A DNA stretch of 64,000 bases from Sanguinoderma infundibulare (lineage: Eukaryota > Basidiomycota > Agaricomycetes > Polyporales > Polyporaceae), in assembly GCA_032821775.1 (NCBI GenBank), contig JAVLRN010000003.1, positions 2,666,001 through 2,730,000 on the forward strand, written 5' to 3'. A program made the position numbers and the translations under genes. Each line of letters starts with the position of its first letter. Within the stretch, counting starts at the first letter, position 1. Below, one piece after another: positions 23,801 to 34,474 of this stretch. Below the pieces are notes generated by a model. The model made no database searches, was not told the origin of the DNA, and worked only from the letters and a program-made list of their open reading frames with translations.

Positions 23801-26798
23801 GCCAATCGAATCCAAGTGAGTTGCTCCACCTCTCCACCATCTCGCTGAAGCTGACGGGTTATTCAAAGGTTCGTTGCCGGGATGGTCGACGCCCTGAACG
23901 CGGAGATCGCCCTTGGCACAGTCGCGAACGTGCACGACGCGGTGCAATGGCTCAGCTACACGTACCTCTTCGTGCGGATGAAGAAGAGTCCCTTTCAGTA
24001 TGGTAAGAGATGGCTTTCCATCAATAGCAGAAACCGGCTGAAAGGAGTGAATATTGCACAGGTATGCCTTGGGATGAAGTAGCACAAGATCCAACGCTTG
24101 GTGCCAAACGAAACATGTTGATCACCTCCGTCGCATCCCAACTCGCGGAGGCCCGCATGATAGCGTTCAACCGTGACACCGGAAGTCTCGTCATCACGGA
24201 CCTTGGACGGATCGCCGCTAAATACTACATTCGCCACAAATCGGTCGAAATCTTCATCGAGCGGTTCCGAGAGAAGATGTCAGAAGCGGACGTCTTGGGG
24301 ATGTTGTGTGATAGCACAGAGGTCTGTTTGACGTCTCCATAGAGACAATGACGTTCACGACTCAACTTTTCACAGTTCGATCAAATACAAGTTCGGCAGA
24401 ATGAGGAGAATGAGCTGAGATTTTTCATGAACGAAGTGCCATGCGAAGTCAAGGTATAGGGAGAGTTTTCCCAGTCCGCCGCTCGTCATCTGATAAACTA
24501 TATATTGCTTAGGGCGCGACCGACAAATCTCTGACTAATGCGGCAAAGGTCAACATCCTTCTGCAAGCGTACATATCCGGGTTTCGACCAGACGACTTCG
24601 CGCTTGTCTCCGACCAGGCATATGCGGCCCAGAATGGCGGCCGTATCGCGCGCGGCCTTCTCGAGATCGCGATTTCCCGGAAATGGGCCAACGCCGCCTC
24701 TGTCCTCATGGGTATCAGCAAAGCGATCGAGAAACGCATATGGCCCTTCGCCCACCCTCTCAAGCAGTTTGAAGGACTGAAAGCGGACACGTTGCACAAC
24801 CTGGTGCGCTGGGCGGATGACTATGACGTCGCAGATCTGGCGGAAATGAGTGCCGAGGATGTGGGGAAGCTTATCCACCTGAACGCAACGCATGGAGCCG
24901 CCGTACGGAACGCCGCCAAGCAGCTCCCCACCGTCCGTATCACCTACAGCTTGCGGCCCCTCGGCACGGACGTTTTGAGGGTCGCTGTCAAGGTCGAGCG
25001 TGCGTATAATTGGAGCAGCAAGGTTCACGGGTCGGTTGAGCCATTCTGGCTATGGGTCGAGGACCACGAAGGGACGAACATCCTGCAACTTTCCCACCTG
25101 ATATTCAGGCAGACGACTACGTTCGTGGACGTCGACTTTGTCATCTCGGTGCCGAAGGACAAGCCGCCTCCTTCCGTGACAATTCGGTACGTCTCCGACC
25201 GTTGGTTGGGGGCGGACGATGAACTAGTCGTGTCCCTGGAGGACCTCGTCATGCCAACGTCTTCGGAGTCCCATACGCCCCGCCTCGATATACCTTTCCT
25301 TCCTCTTTCAGTCATCCGGAACCCGCCTCTCGAGCAAGCGTTATCTCACCGAATGCATGGCCTGAACGCAATCCAAAGTCAAGTCTTTTGGAGCATCGTT
25401 CGAACACGATCTCATGCGCTGTTCTGCGCACCCACGGGCTGTGGAAAATCTGTCGTCGGCCAATTAGCGATATGGTGCGTTCATCTTGTAAGGTACCTCC
25501 GCGCGCGTGTTTATGACTTCTTCCGCAGGGAAACGCTTCGCAATTCCCCGAAAGACGCATGGGCCCTGGTCGTTGCACCCCGCCGGAGCGTCGCCCAGGA
25601 CCTTCGAGCTGAACTCCTCTCCGCAGCGCGCAGCCCGGTCGAGCTTGTTGAAGCAAATCGTCTCTTCGACGTGCCCGCGAGGCGGGTTGTAAGGGTGGTG
25701 ACCGCATCGGACCTCTTCTCGGCATTAGCGCGGCGCCCCAACGTCAGGGAGGCTCTATCTCGACTCCGCCTAGTGGTGTGCGAGAGCCTCGAGCTGCTCG
25801 ATGCCGTATACGAGCTGGGCCTGTCGTTGCTCCTGCACGCGACGCAAGCGCATCCCGTGCGGTTCGTCGGCCTATCCAGCTCGCTCAGCGATCCGGCCGA
25901 CCTCGCAGCGTGGCTGAACGTCGACCCCTTGGGCCTCCACAGCTTCCGGCCGAGCGACCGCGACCAGGCGCTCGCGGTGGCGACGCACACCTTCACGATC
26001 CCGCAGTCCGCGGCGCTGTTCAAGGCCATGGCGAAGCCCGCGCACGCCGCGATCCGCGCCTTGGCGGGCCAGCCCGCGATCGTGTTCGTGCCGTCGCGGA
26101 GCCAGTGCACCGCGGTCGCGCTCGACCTCATCACGCAATGCGCGCTCGAGATGCTCGCGCAGGGCTACCTCCCGGACGACGTCTCGGTCGAACGCCTGGA
26201 GCTCTACCTCTCGCGGCTGCACGACTACGACGGCCTCAAGGACTTCATCACGCGCGGCGTCGGGTTCTTCCACGACGGGATCGCAAAGGCCGACCGGCTG
26301 CTGATGCTCGAGCTGTACGCCGAGGGGCTCATCATGGTCCTCGTCGTCCCCCGGGACGCGTGCTGGACGCTCCCCGTGCGGGCCGTCACCGTGGTCGTGA
26401 TGGGCACGCAGTACGTGTACGTGCCGCCGGGGAGCGACGAGCGCCAGCTGCGCGACTACCCGCTCGAGGACGTCGTGCGCATGCAGGGCAAGGCCGTGCG
26501 GCACAGTGGCGCGGGCCGGTTCTACCTGCTCTGCCAGGCGGAGGGCAAGGACACGATCACGCGGTTCCTCAACGACGGTCTCCCGCTCGAGTCGAAGCTT
26601 CTCGAGACGGATACGCTGCGGGCGTGGTGCAAGGACAGGAAGGCGGATGGGACCGTTGCTGGTAAGCAGCAGGCGGTCGACCTATTATCGTTCACATTCC
26701 TGGCGCGCCGCTTGGTGAGCAATCCGGCGTATTACGACGCGCAGTCGACCGCGGTCAATGAGCTGCTGTCGAGGATAGCAGATGAGCTGGAGCCGTAG
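20847..26798 (+). CDS. Slh1/ASCC3-like Ski2-type helicase with degenerate, truncated second cassette
   Basis: The family (Slh1, ASCC3, Brr2) has two helicase cassettes each followed by a Sec63 unit; Slh1 splits collided ribosomes. It starts [15 protein letters not shown]. The first cassette is complete: APTGAGKT, motif II DEVH in [49 protein letters not shown] and [10 protein letters not shown]. Winged-helix and Sec63 regions follow ([42 protein letters not shown]). The second cassette keeps a P-loop (APTGCGKS), but motif II reads VCESLEL, motif III LSSSL, and motif [12 protein letters not shown]. The protein stops at ADELEP, inside the second winged-helix region, so the final Sec63 unit is absent. 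The first half is broken by many short introns, the second is nearly one exon. Small exons around 20925-21080 are uncertain. Roughly 1600 residues. Confidence 0.85.
22197..22210 (+). other. 14-nt microexon encoding part of the helicase P-loop
   Basis: Flanked by a 57-nt intron (22140-22196, GTAAG..CTAG) and a 51-nt intron (22211-22261, GTTAG..GTAG). It joins LVC to GKTDVAV by adding A-P-T-G-A, so the Walker A motif is assembled from three exons. Confidence 0.8.
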
Positions 26799-26971
26799 AA
26801 AAATAGAAGTTCTATTGTATGATAACAGCGGTACTCTTCGACACCCCTAGGTCCTGTAGCGATTACTCAATCCTTCACCTTCTATATTCCATTTGCGGCG
26901 GTAAAACATTGTGCTCTTCGCCGCATCTGCGATTGTTCCGACGGAAGGCCGCCTCGCGTGCCAGGGCGGGG

Positions 26972-28956
26972 TTAAACCAGGTACTTCTTGAGGTTCTGGA
27001 GGCGCTCCACCGCGCGCTTCATGGTGTCAAGATCCTTACAGAATGCAAACCTTGCGTACGCCTCGCCGATCGAACGGTGCTCGTCGCAGTAGAACTAAGG
27101 CACAGAGACAGTTATGGTAAGCGTAGGGCATGAACGACTGTGACACGAGCCTTACCTCGCTGACGGGGATGGACGAGACGCCGATTTCCATCGCCATGAA
27201 CCAGCACGCTCTAAAGGCGACCGTAAATTTAATGAAACGTTTCGCGGGTGCAGAGAAGCGGCATTCTTACTAACCTAAAGTCACGACCCCGACCGAGAAC
27301 GCTCTCGGGGAATGGGTAATCATCAGGCCACTCCAGATTGCGAATGTCCTACACCAAAGTTCAGTCATTGAACGCGGGGGGACGGGTGCAATGCGAGACC
27401 AACCAGAAGCACGAAGTAGCCTCCCTGAGGCTTGATGTAGGTCATCCCGAGTTTGTCGAAGGCATCCGTCAGGATGTTGCGGCGCTCGATGTACTCGTCG
27501 CACTGCTGCTTGAGGTACCCGCGCTTCTTGGCCTGTTCGAAGCCGACGGCGGTCGCCTCCTGGAGCGGAGAGTTACTGCAGAAGACGATGCGGGTCGTGG
27601 CCGCGAGCGTCGGACGGATGATCCACTGGGGCCCGATGAGCCAGCCTACACGCCAGCCGGTTGCGGCGAAGACCTCTGCGAGGAAGGAAGGGAAGGGACG
27701 TCGTCGTCAGCGCGCTCCGTGTCGTTCGGGGGCGGGAGGTGGACGTACTGCCCGCAGAGCCGACGGTGACGGTCCTGTCCCACATCCCCGGAAGGGTCGC
27801 GATGCGGACGTGCTCCTCGTTGTCGAACACGAGCGAGTCGTACTGAGGCATTCAGGGTTCATTAGAAACGTTTTCCGACGTCTGCGGGGATAAACACTGA
27901 CGACTTCGTCGGACATCACGATCAGGTTGTGTTCTTCAGCGATGGCCGCAATCTGCTCGAGCTCGTGCCTGGTGAAGACCTTCCCGACAGGGTTGTGGGG
28001 CGTGTTGACGATGATGATCTTCGTGCGCGAGGTGACGGCACGGCTGAGGTGAGGCACAACAAATGGGTTCTTGAGCGGGGCGGGCCGATGACACGGCGGT
28101 GCACATACCGAAGCTCATCAAAGTCGATAGACCACTCATGGCTGCTGCTCGCGCCCTCGGCGGAGGGGGGATGGAGGGGCACGAAGACAGGCACGCCGCC
28201 GTTGAATGTGACCGAGGGCAGGTATTGGTCGAAGAAGGGTTCGAACATGATGACCTCATCGCCCTGCTCCAGGAAGGCCGCGAAGACGGAATACTGGCCT
28301 GGCGCCGGATGTGAGACGGTCGAGCAAGAACGGAGCCGGGGTGAGCACTCACCTTCATTCGCGCCGCTGGTTATGAGGATCTCCGTCTCTGGATCGAGCG
28401 TCCTACCGAAATCGGGCTCGAAGTGGGATTTGATGGCCTCGCGGAGTCGCAGACGGCCTTTGGGATGGGAGTAGTGGTGCAAGGCGACAGAGTTGAGAGC
28501 TTGTTCTGCAGCTTCCTTGACCCAATGGGGAGGGGCGAAGTTCATGTACCCCTGTCCGAGGTTGATACAGTCTGCGGGGAGGTTGGTGGCACTTTTGGGG
28601 TATGTGAGTCAGTCAAGTCTCGTCAGGGCACCGGCTGTTGGACGGACGCACTTGTAGATCGACCAGACATCCTGAGCGAGTGCTCTCCCTTGTTCCAATC
28701 TAGAAGAGAACGGGATAAGGTTCGAGCGATCCTTGCCGTTTGGAGCAGCGCCGTTGAGCGCGGTGCCGTTGTGGGGAGTGGTGTTGGGGGCCATGGTTGA
28801 TGATGGTGAGGAGGAGGACGAACGAGAATTGAAGGATGGGTAATAGGGCCAAGGGACGGACGTTCCCGTGCGCACTCGGGGAGTGAGTTTCAGGCAAGGC
28901 CGAGTCAGATTGAGACCCCTCAGGCTGAGTGATTTCATGGGAGTTGCAACCTGCAT
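26972..28956 (-). CDS. BNA3: Kynurenine aminotransferase (class I PLP aminotransferase)
   Basis: PLP enzyme that converts kynurenine to kynurenic acid (and acts as a glutamine/cysteine transaminase in relatives). Key points: INLGQG region, LHHYSHPKGRLRLREAIKSHF, ITSGANEGQYSVF, FEPFFDQYLPSV, IIVNTPHNPVGKVF (PLP-phosphate and substrate loop), MSDEVYDSLVFD (Asp and Tyr that hold the PLP ring), the Schiff-base Lys in SAGKVFAATGWRVGW, and RFAFCKD near the end. Ends LQNLKKYLV. About eight introns. Two in-frame starts: 28956 gives a basic, Ser-rich presequence like a mitochondrial target signal; 28794 gives MAPNTTPHNG, a cytosolic form. A TATA-like site lies upstream at 29228-29237. It converges with the helicase (173 bases between stops). 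Confidence 0.9.
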
Positions 28957-29227
28957 TTATACCGCAAACCACAGACGACGCCGACCCCGAGTTCAGTGCA
29001 TCCATCCAGTCGCCGTCATGGGGCCGAACATGCTCGGTTGATCACTCAATCCCCGTCGCCCATCGCGTCAGCGTCTCGCAATGTTCGCGCTCATCTCCCC
29101 TCTTGCCACCGCCTGCTGCCACTAGACCGCAGCCTTGGAGCAGTTTCTGAGTTCCTGACGCACGACTGGCGAGCTGTAGCATCGCGCACTGGGCTATCCG
29201 GACGTCGAGTAGGAGAGAACAGTCTAC

Positions 29228-29237
29228 CTATTTATAA
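29228..29237 (-). promoter_or_regulatory. TATA-like box upstream of BNA3
   Basis: On the minus strand this reads TATAAATAGG, an excellent TATA match. It is about 270 bases upstream of the first BNA3 start codon, so a 5' UTR of roughly 240 nt would follow. Functional use is inferred. Confidence 0.45.
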
Positions 29238-29646
29238 TGGCTCTCGACATCGCTGACTAGGATGAATGCTACTTTCGAGCGAATAGCCGGCAGCCATGAG
29301 CGTCTGGGTTCGCGCGAGGGTTTGGTTATTTGACCACGGTTCAACGTTCATGCGCCGCGGTTTGGGCTCACTGCGAGAGCGCGCCGCGGGGCATGAGCGG
29401 ACAAGACAAAAGGCTGTCTGGAAGTGTATGGGTGGGACGGCGAGTAGTCAAAAAAGCTTCAAAGCGCGCAGTCGCACGAAGCTCTTACCGTAAGTTGCAC
29501 TGTAAGCAGGGCCAGAGGACGCATTTCCTCCTGCCCTCACGCTACTCCGAGTCATCGTCCGTCCCAATCGCTTGTGCTTGTCGCGGTGCGGACTGCGGTC
29601 AGGCCACCAGCATGCGCCACGGTTTCACTCGAGTTGTAGGAGTTGT

Positions 29647-30932
29647 TTATCTACAACTTCCATTGACCTGTCGAAAGGTGATAAGCTCAAGCCTCGCTGC
29701 TGAAGTCCCGAGCATTCTTCGGCGATGATTGACGTCGGCATTCCTCAACTATCTGTACGTAAAGCACAGATGGTGCGATGAATCATAGACTTTGTCATCC
29801 GCGCTACTTAGCTCAGTCTAAGCGGACACAGTACGGCGTTGGGGACATCAATGGCGACGCGCTGGGGCCACACGGAGTGCGGATGGTGGGTGACAATACT
29901 AGCAAAGTCCGGTCACCAGCAGGATCACCAGAGCAAATCGTCGTCGGCGACGTGCTGCGCTAGCGCTCCCGCCGTGGTGAGTCGCGGCAAAGGAGGGTAA
30001 CCGGCACCAGAGCCTGAGGCAAAGCGCCTCTTTGCTTCCGCCATTCATGTCCGAGTCTCTTGTCCCTTCTCGCTCTCATGCACGAACAGTCTTCCGTGCA
30101 GGCTGCGTGGCGTTAGCGTGTCATGATCAACTTGCCATACAGTGGGCGTTGCACCTCAGACGTGTTGCGGCCGTGCCAGGCTCAGGGTAGTTGCACGCCC
30201 CCTCCCCCCACCAGAATGGATTTCCTCAGTGAGTGCCGCATTCATCCTTTGGCGTGGCTGACTGTATATCCACACAATAACTCACATACCTAACCCAGCA
30301 TCAGATGTAACTAACCACGGAGACGTGTCTGATTCTCCACTGCACATCTACAACCAGATCGTTTGCCGTCTTCGTCTTGGTCGATAGCCAGCCGTTTCTG
30401 AACTCCGTGCACGTACACGGCACAGGGGGTTCTCATGGTCTGTCATTCGCAGTCCATGATTCTCCTGGATCAGGGACGCCCGTCTCTGTGCTACAGCGAA
30501 AAGCGCGCGCGACCACCAATTTCGGAAACAGCTGTAAGGTATGTGTGAGTATGTGTGTGCAAGGTTTCCTCTGGTTCTGGCCACTGCCAATCTGTCTGAT
30601 TCCCTTTCTTCCCAGCAGGACCCTTGCGCGCGTTGCCAGACAGCTTCCCCCACAATCGCAATCCAATGGGTCCTTCGTAATATCGACCTCGCATTGCCTT
30701 AACTGTCTTCCTTCGCTCGGCTTCTCCTCTGCTCCTCCCAACCTTCGGAATCCGCATCAAGTCTGTCGCGTTGAATATCGCCCGTTACAGCATGCTTCCT
30801 ATTTCCATTTGAACTCGGACGTGCCGTACGCATCGAGATTTAACTCTGTCACCCATGCAATCATGGAGTTGTGAGTCGCTTTCGTTACAGTCGCCGTTAG
30901 AAGTTATCTTATGTCCACATGTATCCTTATCA
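29647..30932. promoter_or_regulatory. GATA-type motifs upstream of the ferric reductase
   Basis: Matches at 29647-29652 (TTATCT), 29679-29684 (TGATAA, followed by G), 30904-30909 (TTATCT) and 30927-30932 (TTATCA). Iron-responsive GATA repressors such as Ustilago Urbs1 bind GATA motifs in front of iron-uptake genes. The pairs are 20-30 bases apart. Assigning them to iron control is inference. Confidence 0.3.
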
Positions 30933-31424
30933 GATTATGTCGTGTTGGACCAGGTTGGACCCAGTTCTCACTCCATTGGCTGCTTTGTGGCCGGGATGCA
31001 GTCTCCACGACGTCTGGACCGAGCCTTAACCGTCGACCATCCGAGCCTCCCCCGCCGAGCCGAGCCGTGGACCAAGTTCGGATTCGGCCAGATTGTCGTC
31101 GACATCATGTTCCCCATGCATTCCGGAACGTGCTCGGGGAGCCGAGCCACTTACCCCACACCCAATTCTATTGTGCCGAGCATTTCGAGATGTTTACCCC
31201 GCATCTTCAACTGTTGCCGGCGCGTTTCTAGTTTGGGTCTGGTCTGCCGTCCCTCCACCGTCAGCGGCCTCAGCAGTTCACCGCCGACATTGCGATCACA
31301 TTCTGTAAATAGGTACCCCATGTTCCGCGCGGTGGACGTCAAACTATCACGCGGGCCTGTCGGGCTTTTCTACCAAGCTAAGCCGCCGAACACAGAACCA
31401 GGTCGTGGTTCCTAGGTCAATCAT

Positions 31425-31432
31425 TATAAATA
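31425..31432 (+). promoter_or_regulatory. TATA box of the ferric reductase gene
   Basis: TATAAATA lies 69 bases before the ATG at 31501. This is ideal spacing for a short 5' UTR. Confidence 0.6.
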
Positions 31433-31500
31433 CATTGTCGGTTGCCGAACAGTGACCTCAGGACGACGACCTCTCCAGACCAACCCGACCTCCGTTGACC

Positions 31501-34004
31501 ATGTTGTGGCCAACCTTCGACATGAACATCATTCCTCGCGCCTTCATCCCTACCGAGGCGGACTCGCACCTCAAAGCCGCACAGCAGAAGCGAGCGGTTG
31601 TGCGGATGTGGGTCATCATCGCGTCCATCGTCGCGTTCCTGCTGGTCATTCGGGTCTTGCGCTTTGTCCTCTCGTTCATCTTCGTTCGGTCCCCCTCCTG
31701 GGAGCGGCCCATGTCTGCGATCGAGAAGGCTGAGAAGGTGTCGTCTTCGGAGCTGGTCCACCCCGGTCGGAACGGCAAGGCGTCCTGGCGGCGTATCCCT
31801 GCGGCCCTTGCATCTGGCTTCAGAATCGTCATCTTCCGCGTACAGGTCCCGCTCTTCGTCGGAGCTGCATCCGTCGCAGAACTGTTTTTCATCGTTGCCT
31901 ACATTGCGACAATGCTCAGCCTGACATTCACCAATAGTAAGTTGTCATTTATCTTGCTCGTGGGATGAGCTAACGTTAAGGCTGCCAACGTTAGCTAAGG
32001 ACCCGCGCTACTGGTTCTTCGAGGACCGCGGTGCGCATCTCGCGTCTTGCCAACTTGCGTTTGTCGTGGCGCTGGCTGGTAAAAATAACATTATCTCCTG
32101 TGAGTGCAACGTTCGTCTTTCTAACTTGGACCGATTGGTTGACATCATTTCTGCAGTCCTCACGGGTATCGGACATGAGAAAGTTGGTCTCCCACAATCG
32201 TGTTTGTAATTTTTGTGTAAAGCTGACGCTTTTACTCGTCAGTTAAACATCCTCCACCGTGCTGCCGCGAGGACTTGTCTCATCCTGCTCTGGGTCCATG
32301 CCCTTAGTCGCTCAATTTCCGGGTATGTGGCGTTCTCTCTTGGTGGCGTTGTGGCTGCGCACTCAACAGGATCCCTCGTAGTCTCACAGCTCATAATGAC
32401 TTCACTCATGGTTGGATGCGCTGCGGCGCCACCGCCCTGGCGGCGTTCACGCTGTTGTCCATGCTGTCTGTCCGCATTATCCGCAACATGTTCTTTGAGT
32501 TCTTCCTCTTGTCGCACGTTGTCCTTGTCGGGTAAGCACCGTTTGTATCAGCTTCGCTGTTCAATCGCTGACATGTCCTGTCTAGGATTTTCATTATCGG
32601 CGGGTATCTCCATGCTCGGGCGGTGGGGTAGGTCCCTTTTCATTCATATCGCACAACGTCGACGGGTGTCATGCATCGACGCCAGAAATAAACTCGTGTT
32701 GACTTCATTTTCACTGTTGACAGCTTCGGCGACTACTTCTGGCCTGCATTGGTCGTCTGGGCGTTCGACCGCGTATTCCGTACAACACGTCTCGTCTGGA
32801 ATAATAGGGCACGCGGCGGCACGCAACACGAGTACGGGTCCGCGGTCGTCGAGCTTGTTTCGCCGGACACCATCCGCATGACGCTCCGCCGTAAGATGAA
32901 CTGGCGCGCCGGCCAGCACGCCTATGTCATCCTTCCGACGGTCAGCGATATGCCGACCGAGGCGCACCCGTTCAGCATCGCGAGCATTGCGAAGCCGCTG
33001 AATGTCCAAGACGACTCTGCCGAGAAGGACGTCGTGTTCCTCATCCGTGGCCGGAACGGCTTTACTGGCCGCCTCAGGGACTATGCGTCCAGGAATGGCA
33101 TCTGCCGCGTGCCTGCGTTCATCGATGGGCCATATGGGTGCCCGCCGGATTTGACGAAGTACTCGACGTGCATCCTCATCGCCGGTGCGTTCCCTTGGTC
33201 GCGCTCTCGAGCTCCGTGCCTGTGAGACTGACTGGCGACGACGATATCGTGTTAAGGCGGTTCTGGCGTGTCATACACTCTGCCTCTGCTGCTGGACCTC
33301 GCACGGTGTGTCATCCTTTCGGCCCCGCCGTGTCATGCTATTCAAAGCTGACACGTACATCCGAACCTTCGCCTATGCCCATGTTAGCCACGCACGCAAC
33401 GGGACGACGCACGCCCGCCGCGTGATCTTCATCTGGGCCGCCCGGGAGTCAGGTATGCTTCCGTCGGACTGTTTTTAAACTCCACGTCCCGCGTTCTTAC
33501 CGACCTCGCAGAGCACCTCGGCTGGATCTCCAAGAGCTTGTGCGAGGCCCTGGCGGCCGCACAGCCGACGGCGCTCGTGGTGGAGCCGACGGTGTACGTC
33601 ACGGGGCCGACGTGCGACATCCCGCAGATCCCGGGGACGCTGTATGCCGGCTCGGTGGAAGGCTCGTCGGCCAATTCGGAGTCTGGGGAGGAGGCCGTCG
33701 ATAAGGAGCTTCCGGTGTACTCCTCGCTCAAGATTATTCACGGACGGCCGAGCGTCCGGCGGATCCTCCAGGAGGGCATCGACAGTTCTTCTGGTCCTGT
33801 TTCGGTTGACGGTGAGTGCATTCGTCTCAAGTGCTTCCCCGACGGACGTCTAACTTCGATACCCCCCTCCTAGTTTCTGGTCCTTCGTCACTCACTTCTT
33901 CGGTTTCAAAGGCGCTCGCTTCCAAGTTGACCGGCCCGATGAGCGTTTTGAGGGGCACGCCGTCGGTGACTCTCCACGTCGAGACGTTCGGAATGTCGCG
34001 ATAG
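31501..34004 (+). CDS. Ferric-chelate reductase (FRE family, NOX-like)
   Basis: Plasma-membrane enzyme that moves electrons from NADPH through FAD and two hemes to Fe(III) or Cu(II) outside the cell, feeding reductive iron uptake. It begins MLWPTFDMNIIPR with an early TM helix (VVRMWVIIASIVAFLLVIRVL). The heme His residues are in GHEKLNILHRAAAR, LLWVHALSR, LLSHVVLVG and GYLHAR. The FAD site is HPFSIAS, and the NADPH site begins GGSGVSYTLPLL, seen only after removing an intron at about 33184-33256. The C-terminal part ends SVTLHVETFGMSR. About ten introns; the protein is near 600 residues, the normal size. No multicopper oxidase or permease partner lies beside it. Iron versus copper specificity cannot be read from sequence. 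Confidence 0.9.
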
Positions 34005-34474
34005 GGACTTGCTGCCTCTCTTTGGCGAGTGCAACGATGTCCCGTTAGTCAAGCTTTTTAGAGTTATTCTTGTACCGGTAGTCGCTGTCCGTATGTAGCA
34101 ATGGCACCCAATATAGAGGGCGTTTCTCCCATGATTGCCTCACTCATCCTCGGAGACGGAGACGGGTGAAGGCTGTCAATGGGAGGCGCCGTTTCATTAT
34201 CGGAGGCAGTCATGTGACGGGACTATGACCGGGAGCAGCGAACTTTTTGGCGACGGCTCTCGCGCTTGTCTCGCGCCGAGTTTGGGCTCTGGTTGTGATG
34301 GTGCTATGAGCAGCGACTTGCTCCATCCTTTACACTACCTGACCACCATAGAAGAGTGAGTGGTTCCTTGCCAGCTCAGCGCTCAGCCTTCCAAGCCTAA
34401 TCATCGGACTCGGCGCCCGCGCGTGCTGCAGAGTTGCCAGCTCTACTCCGTCGCCCGTTTCCAATTCCCCGCCC
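34005..34474. other. Intergenic region FRE/ankyrin-FYVE-RING gene
   Basis: 470 bases between two plus-strand genes: a 3' flank and a promoter. No distinct element was recognised. Confidence 0.4.

Larger units (their letters stand above)
28957..31500. other. Long gene-free intergenic region between divergent BNA3 and ferric reductase
   Basis: 2544 bases, the longest gap in the window. Plus-strand open frames (for example 30377-30874 and 30855-31415) have no family features, poor codon character and no splice-linked extensions, so I do not call genes. GATA-type sites and two TATA-like boxes are listed separately. A tRNA A-box-like match near 29807 has no matching T-arm. Confidence 0.5.

Noticed and set aside
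25778..26665. 295-residue plus-strand frame overlapping the helicase
   Set aside because: An Arg/Ala/Pro-rich shift of the GC-rich helicase exon; the helicase frame matches the family.
29799..29875. Possible tRNA: TTAGCTCAGT at about 29807
   Set aside because: No D-stem partner and no TTCGA-type T-arm within the proper distance.
30377..31415. Two plus-strand open frames before the ferric reductase
   Set aside because: No family features, Ser/Pro/Arg-biased composition, TATA box and real start lie downstream; likely chance frames in promoter DNA.
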